Assembly (NCBI GenBank): GCA_030833445.1
Contig: JAURHD010000019.1
Span: forward strand, 1-49,661
DNA from: Cephaloticoccus sp.
GTDB lineage: Bacteria > Verrucomicrobiota > Verrucomicrobiia > Opitutales > Opitutaceae
DNA length: 49,661 nucleotides
Reading direction: 5' to 3'
Part shown: positions 42,252 through 49,661 of the stretch, piece by piece
Numbering within the stretch: position 1 is the stretch's first letter
Layout of the letters: the number at the start of each line of letters is the position of its first letter
Program-made: the position numbers and the translations under genes
The notes under the pieces: generated by a model
What the model was told of the DNA's origin: nothing
The model's database searches: none
The model's input: only the letters and a program-made list of their open reading frames with translations

Positions 42252-43241
42252 GTGTTGTCTGAAAAATTGCATTTCAGCCGACACTCCCCATGTTCAGGTC
42301 CGTTGAATGCCTCTTGGGACATCTTAAAAGTTATCTCCGACCCGACGCGCCTGCGTTTGCTCGCCCTCTTGCTCCGCGAAGAGCTCTCCGTGGCGGAATT
42401 GCAGGATGTCCTCGTAATGGGGCAGTCCAGAATTTCCTCGCAGCTCGCCCTGCTGCGCCAAGCCGGCATCGTTCACGATCGGCGGGAAGGCAAAAAGGCC
42501 TTCTATTCATTGCGCACCGGTCTGCCGGAAAAACACCTGGCCCTCGTGCGCGCTGCGTTGACCGCGGTAGACGACCTCTCAGTCCTTCATGAGGACGGCG
42601 AAAACCTTGATCGCATCCTGCAGAAACGGCGCCGCACCCAGGAACAGTATTTCAATCTGATCGCCGGTCGATTGGGCAAAAACTATTGTCCCGGGCGTTC
42701 ATGGGAAGCCATCGGTCATCTCGCTTTGCGGCTGGCTCCGGCCATCACCGTCGCTGATCTCGGCGCAGGTGAAGGGCTGATCTCCCAACTGCTCGCCCGT
42801 CGGGCCAAGCAGGTATGGTGCATCGATAATTCGTCCCGCATGGTCGAGGTCGGCACCGAGCTCGCTCAGAAAAACGGTTTGGATAATCTCGGTTACAAAC
42901 TGGGAGACATTGAACAGGTCCCCTTGCCGGACAAGTCAGTGGATCTCGCCATACTTTCCCAAGCGTTGCATCACGCCCAGCATCCACAAACGGCCGTCAA
43001 CGAAGCGCACCGTATTTTGAAACCGGGTGGCCAGATCCTGATTCTTGACCTGAATGAGCATACCTTCGAAAAGGCCCGTGAGCTCTACGCCGATGTCTGG
43101 CTCGGCTTCAAGGAAAGCACGCTGCACGGCTTCCTGAAGCAAGCCGGCTTTACCAAGGTCGAGGTTAACGCAGTCGCGAGTGAAGAATCGGAACCGCATT
43201 TTATCACCCTGCTCGCAAGCGGGGTGAAAAGCGGAAAGTAG
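42252..43241 (+). CDS. ArsR-type regulator fused to a SAM-dependent methyltransferase
   Basis: 329 residues. Residues about 20-95 form an ArsR winged helix (DPTRLRLLALLLREELSVAEL, SRISSQLALLRQAGIV). No ArsR metal-binding CxC is seen. Residues about 140-300 form a class I methyltransferase: motif I VADLGAGEGLISQLLARRA, SVDLAILSQALHHAQHP, and LKPGGQILILDL. Fusions of this kind occur in several phyla, with roles suggested in control of S-adenosylmethionine and methionine metabolism; direct evidence for this one is lacking. The start is GTG at 42252. It probably shares a transcript with the LysE-type exporter. Confidence 0.88.
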   Translation: MLSEKLHFSRHSPCSGPLNASWDILKVISDPTRLRLLALLLREELSVAELQDVLVMGQSRISSQLALLRQAGIVHDRREGKKAFYSLRTGLPEKHLALVRAALTAVDDLSVLHEDGENLDRILQKRRRTQEQYFNLIAGRLGKNYCPGRSWEAIGHLALRLAPAITVADLGAGEGLISQLLARRAKQVWCIDNSSRMVEVGTELAQKNGLDNLGYKLGDIEQVPLPDKSVDLAILSQALHHAQHPQTAVNEAHRILKPGGQILILDLNEHTFEKARELYADVWLGFKESTLHGFLKQAGFTKVEVNAVASEESEPHFITLLASGVKSGK

Positions 43242-43256
43242 GATCGCCTCTCAGCC

Positions 43257-43463
43257 TCAGTAATGCGGCGGTCGCTCGTCCGTCAGACCGCCGGGTGATC
43301 CCTCTGTATCGCCGGTTTCTGAAAACCTCGCCCGTATCCCAGCGAGATCACCCTTCAAACGCTCAAGGGTTTCCGCCAGCTCAAGCATCACCTTGTCCTG
43401 TTCGACCACGTGCCGTTCCAAGTAAGCGATCTTCTCCTCCAATCGTTGCAGCGAATCACTCAT
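43257..43463 (-). CDS. slyX: SlyX family protein
   Basis: 68 residues, mostly a coiled coil (EEKIAYLERHVVEQDKVMLE), ending in PPHY as in other SlyX proteins. The function of SlyX is unclear. It overlaps the response-regulator stop by four bases (ATGA on the minus strand), and so is translated with it. It converges with the ArsR-methyltransferase gene. Confidence 0.85.
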   Translation of the reverse strand: MSDSLQRLEEKIAYLERHVVEQDKVMLELAETLERLKGDLAGIRARFSETGDTEGSPGGLTDERPPHY

Positions 43464-44050
43464 CCCGATTGTTTCTTCAGTTCTTCGATCTCCGGAATCA
43501 CCACCCGTTGATAGCAGTCCGGGCAGACCGAGTGACTGAATTCACTGCCGGTGCGTTCGTTGATGTAGCCCTCGATCTGCTGCCAGTAATTTTTGTCGTC
43601 GCGGATCTTTTTGCAGTAGGAACATATCGGCATCAATTCCTCCAACTGTTGCAACTTCCGGGTAAACCCCAGGATCCGCCCGGCCACGCGCAAACGCATC
43701 CAAAGATCATTATACTTGAGCGGCTTGGTTAGAAAATCATCAACCCCGGCGTCGGCCGCCTCGCGCTGGTTGGCCTCGGTTGCATCGACCCCGGTCAGCA
43801 GCACAAAATAAACATAGTCTTCACGGGCCCGCTCGCGGATTCGTCGGCAAAGTTCCAAGCCGTCCACCTCTGGCATCATCCAGTCACTGACCACAATCCG
43901 GATCGGTTCGACCTGCAATTTGGCCCAAGCATCCTCGCCGTTTTCTGCCGCTACGACGTCATAACCCAGCTTGGTCAAGGCCTGAACCAACACGCGACGC
44001 GCCACGACATCGTCTTCTACTGCGAGAACTTTGGTTGGTGGAATACTCAC
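43460..44050 (-). CDS. Response regulator with C-terminal zinc-type motif
   Basis: 196 residues. A receiver domain (about 5-125) has the acidic pocket EDD (12-14), phospho-acceptor D56 in VVSDWMMPEVDG, T in LLTG, and K in LTKPL. A helical linker leads to a C-terminal unit with two CxxC pairs (PICSYCKKIRDDKNYWQQIE and SVCPDCYQR), likely a zinc-binding module. No DNA-binding domain is present, so it would act by protein contacts. Proteins of this shape are widespread and often pair with hybrid kinases. It follows the DUF255 gene by 30 bases on the same strand and overlaps slyX. Confidence 0.88.
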   Translation of the reverse strand: MSIPPTKVLAVEDDVVARRVLVQALTKLGYDVVAAENGEDAWAKLQVEPIRIVVSDWMMPEVDGLELCRRIRERAREDYVYFVLLTGVDATEANQREAADAGVDDFLTKPLKYNDLWMRLRVAGRILGFTRKLQQLEELMPICSYCKKIRDDKNYWQQIEGYINERTGSEFSHSVCPDCYQRVVIPEIEELKKQSG

Positions 44051-44080
44051 GCTATTAGATCGAAAGTTGAGTCAAGATGC

Positions 44081-46255
44081 TCAACCCGCGCCTTCATTCA
44101 ATAGTTTCCTCAGGTCTGCTGCAACCGTGACTGGAGCTTGGCAGGTAAAATTTTCACAAAGATAGGCCGTGGCACGCCCATTCACCGGCTTCATAGCCGC
44201 CATAGCCGGGACTTTCTGCTGCAGCCAGGAATTTTGGGCATCTCCGGGCATAACAGCGAGCAAGCTGCGGCGAGGTCCCAAACGTTCGCGACAGACCGCC
44301 GCCAATGCCTTGAAATCATCCTTGGTCGGATCTCCGGCGATCACGACCTGCCGGGGCACCTCCAAGGCGCGTTCGAGCGCACACAGCATCTCGGGCAGTG
44401 CATGGGGCGTGGCGGACCAGACAGCTTGCATCGCCACTATTGCACACCGTCCGCGCACCCGCCGGGATTCATCCTGCGTAATCGCGGCCAGTCGCAGCAG
44501 ATTGGCCGCGGCCACGGAACCGGGCGTGGGTTCAGCCCCATCGTAATCCTCTTTCAAGCGCAGGATGATACTGGCATCCCCTTCCGCGGAGTTGAAATAC
44601 CCCCCGGCTTCGGCATCGAGAAACAACCGATCCATCGTCTCCTGCAAACGATCCGCCCATTGCAGCCAACGCTCCTCAAAGGTCGCTTCGTAAAGCTCCA
44701 GTAACCCGGCGATGAAATAAGCATAGTCCTCGGCAAATCCTTCATTGGCGCCGCGACCATTACGGAAGTTGCGATAAAGCACCCCACGCGAGTCATCATA
44801 CAATTCCCGGTGCACAAACTCCGCCGCCCGGACCGCCGCCGATCGATACGCCCCGCGCTGGTCATCAAGGCAGGCCGCCGGGGCCACCGCACCTCGGGCC
44901 AAGGCCGAAATCATCAAACCATTCCAAGCGGTGATCACTTTATCATCAAGATGGGGCCGGGGCCGATGTGCCCGCACCGCGCGCAATCGTTCCAAGATTG
45001 TCGCCAGTATTTCGGCCGCTACTTCCGGCTCAAGTCCATGCGTCTTCGCACTCACCAGCAAGGACCGTCGTTGGTGCAGGATATTCTTCAGCACAAACTC
45101 ACCCTGGGGATCCTGGGGCGGCGGGACGTTACCCTCCGGCTTGACCCCAAAGTGATCGCAGAAAAAAGCGGCGTCATCGCCCAGCAATTGCTGCAGTTCA
45201 TTATGCGACCAGACATAGAATGCCCCTTCAGCGTGATCAACCGCGCCATGAGTCAGCAAGGAATCGGCGTCCTCCGCCGAATAGAAACCGCCATCAGGAT
45301 GCGTCAGGTCGCGTAGCACATAATCAAATATTCCCTTGGCGACCCAAGCGAACCGTTCGTCGCCGGTGGCCAGCTGGGCATCGAGCAGATTCACGGCAAT
45401 CTGCGCCTGATCGTAGAGCATTTTCTCGAAGTGCGGCACAAACCAGCCGTCATCCACCGCGTAACGATGAAATCCGCCGCCGATGTGATCGTGAATTCCG
45501 CCCGCGGCCATTTTCTGCAATGTCGTGGTGGCGAGTCGGACCGCCTCGCGGCCCAATTCTGATTCCACTCCCTGCACCGCGGCGCAGCGAAACAGGAAAT
45601 TCAAATTTGAAGCTCGGGGGAATTTTGGCGCGCCACCAAATCCCCCCTGCTGTTCGTCGAAGCTTTCAAAAAAATACTGATAGCCTTTTTCGAAGGCGGT
45701 GCCGCCCCATTCCGCCAGTTCCGCCCCGGGATCAACCACGGTGTTACGCCCAGCATAGTATTCGCGCAGCGAACCAATCACTCGTTCGGATTCGCGTATC
45801 AGTTTGTCTCGTTCATCCACCCAGCCCTTGGCGATAGCTTTCAACATGGACGGAAATCCCGCGCGACCCTGTCGATCCTCTGGCGGAAAATACGTGCCGC
45901 CAAAAAAGGGCTTCAGTTCCGGGGTCAGCCACGCGCTCAAGGGCCAGCCCCCGTGACCGGTCAGCGCCTGCACGTAGCTCATGTAAACCTTGTCCACATC
46001 CGGTCGTTCCTCCCGGTCCACCTTGATCGAAACGAAATACTCATTGAGTAGTGCCGCCACGTCTTCGTTTTCAAACGATTCATGCGCCATCACATGGCAC
46101 CAATGGCAGGTCGAGTAACCGATACTCAGAAAGATCGGTTTTTGTTCCAATCGCGCCTTGGCAAAGGCCGCTTCTCCCCACGGCAACCATTGCACGGGAT
46201 TACCGGCATGTTGCAGCAGATAGGGAGACTTCTCGGTCGCAAGCGCGTTGGCCAT
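44081..46255 (-). CDS. Thioredoxin domain-containing protein, YyaL/DUF255 type
   Basis: 724 residues from ATG 46255. The N-terminal thioredoxin-like domain has [20 protein letters not shown] with C50-x-x-C53, followed by [11 protein letters not shown] and [23 protein letters not shown]. The remaining ~500 residues form an (alpha/alpha)6 barrel like N-acylglucosamine epimerase, with [14 protein letters not shown]. The human homologue is spermatogenesis-associated protein 20. The bacterial function is not established; the cysteine pair suggests redox activity. Frames starting further upstream (46573, 46372) overlap the divergent FAD gene and lack family similarity, so I choose ATG 46255. Confidence 0.9.
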   Translation of the reverse strand: MANALATEKSPYLLQHAGNPVQWLPWGEAAFAKARLEQKPIFLSIGYSTCHWCHVMAHESFENEDVAALLNEYFVSIKVDREERPDVDKVYMSYVQALTGHGGWPLSAWLTPELKPFFGGTYFPPEDRQGRAGFPSMLKAIAKGWVDERDKLIRESERVIGSLREYYAGRNTVVDPGAELAEWGGTAFEKGYQYFFESFDEQQGGFGGAPKFPRASNLNFLFRCAAVQGVESELGREAVRLATTTLQKMAAGGIHDHIGGGFHRYAVDDGWFVPHFEKMLYDQAQIAVNLLDAQLATGDERFAWVAKGIFDYVLRDLTHPDGGFYSAEDADSLLTHGAVDHAEGAFYVWSHNELQQLLGDDAAFFCDHFGVKPEGNVPPPQDPQGEFVLKNILHQRRSLLVSAKTHGLEPEVAAEILATILERLRAVRAHRPRPHLDDKVITAWNGLMISALARGAVAPAACLDDQRGAYRSAAVRAAEFVHRELYDDSRGVLYRNFRNGRGANEGFAEDYAYFIAGLLELYEATFEERWLQWADRLQETMDRLFLDAEAGGYFNSAEGDASIILRLKEDYDGAEPTPGSVAAANLLRLAAITQDESRRVRGRCAIVAMQAVWSATPHALPEMLCALERALEVPRQVVIAGDPTKDDFKALAAVCRERLGPRRSLLAVMPGDAQNSWLQQKVPAMAAMKPVNGRATAYLCENFTCQAPVTVAADLRKLLNEGAG

Positions 46256-46370
46256 AAAGGGAAACGGTCGCGCAAATTCGGACGGATGCAAAGTTTTCCG
46301 CCCAATAATACCGATTCGGTTTCCTGCCCACGCTTGAGTTTCGGAGGGCAAAGCGTCTTCGTCATACCAC

Positions 46371-47963
46371 ATGTCCGCCACCCGCGTTGAAACCGTCGAT
46401 GTAATCCTGCCCCTCGTGCAATCCGAGGATGCCACGGCGCGCACCCAAGCGGCCGCCCGGGCCTTGGGTTTGCCCGTCAGCCGGATCCGCGAGGTGCGCC
46501 TGCGCAAGCATTCGATCGATGCCCGCAAACGGGATATCAAGATCCAGCTCCGTCTCGAAGTCGGCATCGACACGCCATTGCCAGTCGAGTCTCTGCCACG
46601 ACCGGACTACCCCACTCTGTCAACCACTGCGCCCCGCGTCCTCGTTATCGGCTCGGGACCCGCCGGCTTGTTTGCCGCCCTCGATTTGATCAAGCGCGGC
46701 GTGAAACCCATCGTCTTGGAACGCGGCAAGGATGCCTCCGCGCGACGTTTCGATCTCGCACCGATCCTGCGGGAAGGCCGCGTCATCGAAGATTCCAACT
46801 ACTGTTTCGGCGAAGGCGGGGCCGGCACGTTTTCCGATGGAAAACTCTACACCCGCGCCACCAAACGCGGACCCGTGGCGGAGGTCTACGATACCTTCGT
46901 AGCCCATGGCGCCCCCGCCCAAATCCTCGTCGATTCTCACCCGCACATCGGCTCGAATTTGTTACCCAACGTGGTCAAGGCGATGCGCCAAAGCATTCTC
47001 TCCGCCGGCGGTGAAGTCCATTTCGGCGCGAAGGTCACCGGATTATTGCGCAAAGACGGACGTCTGCTCGGGGTCACAACCGCCGATGGCCGTGAGTTTT
47101 TGGGTGATGCCACGATCTTGGCCACCGGTCACAGCGCACGGGATATTTATCAGTTGTTGCACCGCGAAGGTGTCCGACTGGAACAAAAGCCGTTTGCCGT
47201 TGGCGTGCGCATTGAGCATGCGCAGGGTTTCATCGACAGTCGGCAATACCACTATCCTGCCGGACAGGAACGCCCCCATTTGTTACCGGCTGCAAGTTAC
47301 CGGCTTGCGACCAAGATCAACGACCGTGGAGTTCACTCTTTCTGCATGTGCCCGGGAGGATTTATTGTGCCCGCGGCTACGGAAAACGATGAAGTCGTTG
47401 TCAATGGCATGAGCCTATCGCGACGCGATTCACCGTTCGCCAACAGCGGTTTTGTCGTCACGGTCGAACCCGAGGACACGGCCCAGTGGCAGGAGGAACA
47501 CGGCGTCCTAGCAGGCATCGCCATGCAGAAATCACTGGAGCAAGCGGCCAAGCTCGCGGGCGGAGGTGGTCAGGTGGCCCCGGCCCAGCGCGTGACCGAC
47601 TTTATGGCCGGATTGGTTTCTAGTTCGCTGGATCCCACCAGTTATTTTCCGGGACTGAATCCCGCCCGCCTCGACAAGTTGCTGCCCGGGCCGATTGCCT
47701 GGCGCATGAAGCAGGGCCTGAAATTGTTCGGTCAACAAATGCCGGGCTACGTCAGCTCCTCAGCCCAACTCATCGGGGTTGAAACCCGCACGAGCTCACC
47801 CGTGCGCATCCCCCGTGACGATACGACCCTCCAACACCCGGAGGTCGCCGGGTTGTATCCTTGCGGGGAAGGTGCTGGCTTTGCCGGCGGGATCGTCAGC
47901 GCCGCCCTCGACGGGCTGCGCTGCGCAGAAGCCGCCGCGCTTACTTGCCGAGGACCCAGTTGA
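46371..47963 (+). CDS. FAD-dependent oxidoreductase (COG2509-like)
   Basis: 530 residues. An N-terminal ~85-residue domain with basic segments ([20 protein letters not shown]) precedes the FAD-binding dinucleotide fold [20 protein letters not shown] (about 90-109). The family hallmark [20 protein letters not shown] and the C-terminal FAD segment [21 protein letters not shown] follow. It belongs to the uncharacterised NAD(FAD)-utilising dehydrogenase group of COG2509; no substrate is known. It is divergent from the DUF255 gene (115-base gap). Its last 23 bases overlap the convergent deoxyhypusine-synthase-like gene. Confidence 0.88.
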   Translation: MSATRVETVDVILPLVQSEDATARTQAAARALGLPVSRIREVRLRKHSIDARKRDIKIQLRLEVGIDTPLPVESLPRPDYPTLSTTAPRVLVIGSGPAGLFAALDLIKRGVKPIVLERGKDASARRFDLAPILREGRVIEDSNYCFGEGGAGTFSDGKLYTRATKRGPVAEVYDTFVAHGAPAQILVDSHPHIGSNLLPNVVKAMRQSILSAGGEVHFGAKVTGLLRKDGRLLGVTTADGREFLGDATILATGHSARDIYQLLHREGVRLEQKPFAVGVRIEHAQGFIDSRQYHYPAGQERPHLLPAASYRLATKINDRGVHSFCMCPGGFIVPAATENDEVVVNGMSLSRRDSPFANSGFVVTVEPEDTAQWQEEHGVLAGIAMQKSLEQAAKLAGGGGQVAPAQRVTDFMAGLVSSSLDPTSYFPGLNPARLDKLLPGPIAWRMKQGLKLFGQQMPGYVSSSAQLIGVETRTSSPVRIPRDDTTLQHPEVAGLYPCGEGAGFAGGIVSAALDGLRCAEAAALTCRGPS

Positions 47964-49002
47964 AGATCAACGGCGCGACAATCGTCGCATCGCTTTCGAC
48001 GATAAACTTCGGCGTGGAGCCCGCGAGTTTGCCCCAAGTGATCTTTTCATTCGGCACCGCCCCGGAATAGCTGCCGTAGCTGGTGGTGGAATCGCTGATC
48101 TGCGCAAAGTAGCCCCAGAGCGGCACGCCCGTGCGTTGCAAATCTTGGTGCAGCATCGGCACTACACAAATCGGAAAATCTCCGGCGATACCGCCGCCGA
48201 TTTGGAAGAACCCGATCGAGCCTTCACCATTCTTCAGCTTCTTCGCGGTCTTCGTATACCACGCGGCCAGCCAGGTCATGTATTCGATACCCGTGCGAAC
48301 CGTGTGCACATTCTTGATTTCGCCCGTCACGCAGCGCCCCGCATACATATTACCCAAGGTAGCATCTTCCCAACCGGGCACGATAATCGGCAGGTTCTTT
48401 TCGCAGGCGGCGAGCATCCAGGAATTCTTGGGGTCGATCTGGTAGCTCTTCTTCAGCTTACCGCCCCGGATGATCTTATACATGAACTCATGCGGAAAAT
48501 AGCGTTCACCCGCTTGATCCGCCTTGGTCCATTCATCCGCCACCACGGCCTCGATCCGACGCATGGCTTCCATTTCGGGAATACAGGTATCGGTCACCCG
48601 GTTCATGTGACGTTCCACCAGGGCCACTTCGTCCTCCGCTGTCAGGTGACGATAGTGCGGCACGCGCTCATAGTAATCGTGGGCCACCAAGTTGAAGATA
48701 TCCTCTTCCAGATTGGCACCGGTGCAGACAATTGCGTGGACCTTGTCCTTGCGAATCATCTCGGCGAGCGAGATACCGAGTTCGGCCGTGGACATGGCAC
48801 CGGCCAAGGTGACCAGCATTTTTCCGCCAGCTTTCAAGTGGGTTTCGTAGCCCTTGGCCGTATCGAGAAGGGCGGCCGCGTTAAAATGGCGGTAGTTGTG
48901 CGCGATAAACTTGGAGATCGGGCCCTTCTTGGCCGCCAGCTTGGCGTTGACGGACTCCGGCTTAACCTTGGCTTTTTTAGCTTTCATGTATGCCCAATGC
49001 AT
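47941..49002 (-). CDS. Deoxyhypusine synthase-like protein
   Basis: 353 residues with the NAD-dependent deoxyhypusine/homospermidine synthase fold: LAGAMSTAELG, ICTGANLEEDIF-type segment (VCTGANLEEDIFNL), VPGWEDATLGN, and the C-terminal WGK of the catalytic lysine at K325. The His pair that contacts spermidine in eukaryotic enzymes (KHH in GGGMVKHHIAN) is replaced by GDF in GGGIAGDFPI. Bacteria lack eIF5A, so a polyamine or another acceptor is more likely, such as homospermidine. ATG 48987 (MKAKKAK) is an alternative start. It converges with the FAD gene and follows the TPR gene by 50 bases. Confidence 0.85.
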   Translation of the reverse strand: MHWAYMKAKKAKVKPESVNAKLAAKKGPISKFIAHNYRHFNAAALLDTAKGYETHLKAGGKMLVTLAGAMSTAELGISLAEMIRKDKVHAIVCTGANLEEDIFNLVAHDYYERVPHYRHLTAEDEVALVERHMNRVTDTCIPEMEAMRRIEAVVADEWTKADQAGERYFPHEFMYKIIRGGKLKKSYQIDPKNSWMLAACEKNLPIIVPGWEDATLGNMYAGRCVTGEIKNVHTVRTGIEYMTWLAAWYTKTAKKLKNGEGSIGFFQIGGGIAGDFPICVVPMLHQDLQRTGVPLWGYFAQISDSTTSYGSYSGAVPNEKITWGKLAGSTPKFIVESDATIVAPLIFNWVLGK

Positions 49003-49052
49003 AGCAGTCCCGCCCCGCTATTCACTATAAAAAACTTCCCCGGTGAAAATCG

Positions 49053-49661
49053 TCACAACTGCACCTGCCGCAAAGCCTCACCCGCGGCACGAGTCGCGGC
49101 ATGCTCCGGGCCATATTTTTTCAAACTTTGCTCATAGACTGCCTGATAGAGCACCGCCGCTTTCGCCGGTTGATTCTGGTGGAAATAGGCCGCCGCCAGT
49201 TCGGATTTAACCTCCAAGGTAATCGTAGCGTTTTCCCCGATGCGGGTCTCCGCCGCGGAAACCGCCGGCTCCAACAACCCTACGGCCCGAGCCCAATCAT
49301 CCTGCGCGATTGCAATCCTCGCCATGAGTCGGGTCGCCTCCAGAGAATCCGTGTAACCCAGGCCGAAGCCACGCATAAGCCCATCCAAGGCAGGGCTCAG
49401 CAATGCACTAGCCTCCTCGAAACGACCGGCATCGTAACTGAGGGTCGCACGCAACAAGCCGACATTGAGGGTGGCGGGATGGTCTGGGCACACCACCTTG
49501 ACCAGCAACGCTGCCGTCGGCGGCAGGAGTTGTTGTGCCGCACTTTCATCATGCGCAGCCACCAACACCCCGCCGAGAATCACCGCCGTTGACCTGACCT
49601 CGCTATTTTGAGCCACCTTTGATGTTAGTCTGGGCCCCAGAAAGGACCCAGACCATGAAAG
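49053..49661 (-). CDS. TPR-repeat protein, 5' end beyond the window
   Basis: The frame stays open from the stop at 49053-49055 to the right edge (about 202 residues visible), so the true start probably lies outside; GTG at 49616 is a possible internal start giving 187 residues. At least three helical pairs of tetratricopeptide type are visible: RFEEASALLSPALDGLMRG, DDWARAVGLLEPAVSAAET and NQPAKAAVLYQAVYEQSLKKYG. The pattern matches TPR_12-like repeats found in kinase- or scaffold-associated proteins. Its partner and role are unknown. Confidence 0.7.
   Translation of the reverse strand, partial: LSWSGSFLGPRLTSKVAQNSEVRSTAVILGGVLVAAHDESAAQQLLPPTAALLVKVVCPDHPATLNVGLLRATLSYDAGRFEEASALLSPALDGLMRGFGLGYTDSLEATRLMARIAIAQDDWARAVGLLEPAVSAAETRIGENATITLEVKSELAAAYFHQNQPAKAAVLYQAVYEQSLKKYGPEHAATRAAGEALRQVQL
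49628..49653. repeat. Imperfect palindrome near the right edge
   Basis: GTCTGGG at 49628-49634 and CCCAGAC at 49647-49653 are inverted repeats. They fall within the open frame of the TPR gene, so this may be a coincidence of coding sequence. An ATGAAAG begins at 49655 on the plus strand but is cut by the edge. Confidence 0.3.

Noticed and set aside
46256-46573. An N-terminal extension of the DUF255 protein
   Set aside because: The extension runs across the divergent FAD gene start and has a low-complexity Arg-rich sequence unlike the family.
1-49661. tRNA or rRNA genes and CRISPR arrays
   Set aside because: No cloverleaf, no rRNA-like conserved segment and no regularly spaced repeats were seen in the gaps between genes; the repeats found are too few and irregular.

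Overview
The window is a gene-dense bacterial chromosome segment with roughly 45 protein genes, G+C-rich coding sequence, and no tRNA, rRNA, insertion sequence, prophage or CRISPR array that I can see. The content fits a member of the PVC group, most likely a Verrucomicrobiota of the Opitutae type. The best pointers are a very long GreA with a large N-terminal extension (as in Chlamydia), an ArsR-methyltransferase fusion, a K+-dependent membrane pyrophosphatase, a deoxyhypusine-synthase-like protein without eIF5A, a prepilin-like protein, and short dispersed repeats between genes. Clear Shine-Dalgarno sequences are rare, so several start codons rest on family length or on gene overlap. The taxonomy is inference from these traits.

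Layout. 1-657 holds the decayed start of a DNA methyltransferase gene, an orphan hairpin and otherwise nothing clear. 658-5493 (minus) is a carbohydrate-linked group: a putative glycoside hydrolase, an SDR dehydrogenase, an SMP-30 lactonase and a metallophosphoesterase. 5736-9401 holds the membrane pyrophosphatase HppA and an arylamine N-acetyltransferase. 9554-11186 is a pair: an unknown bitopic membrane protein and a prepilin-like protein with a long Lys/Glu-rich tail. 11380-13389 has two tandem aldo/keto reductases. 13445-17137 is a run of small membrane proteins, lipoproteins, a six-loop EF-hand protein and a coiled-coil membrane protein.

17149-23341 is the most system-like part. A minus-strand operon encodes an acyl carrier protein-dehydratase fusion, a ketoacyl synthase, an SDR reductase and an MGDG-synthase-like glycosyltransferase. 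It lies opposite a GT4 glycosyltransferase overlapped by a hotdog thioesterase. Together these can elongate, reduce, dehydrate and release an acyl chain and add sugars, so I infer a dedicated glycolipid or polyene-like pathway.

23338-33000 is mostly core metabolism: QueG, shikimate kinase, threonine aldolase, an FKBP isomerase, a large LOG-family protein, PurD, a low-molecular-weight phosphatase and GlyA. 33058-38265 holds a CHASE-type hybrid histidine kinase, an MFS transporter and a two-lobed aspartyl protease with a PDZ domain. 38270-43241 holds RsmB, the long GreA, a LysE-type exporter and the ArsR-methyltransferase. 43257-49661 holds SlyX, a zinc-motif response regulator, a thioredoxin-domain protein (DUF255/YyaL type), an FAD-dependent oxidoreductase, the deoxyhypusine-synthase-like protein and a TPR protein running off the right edge.
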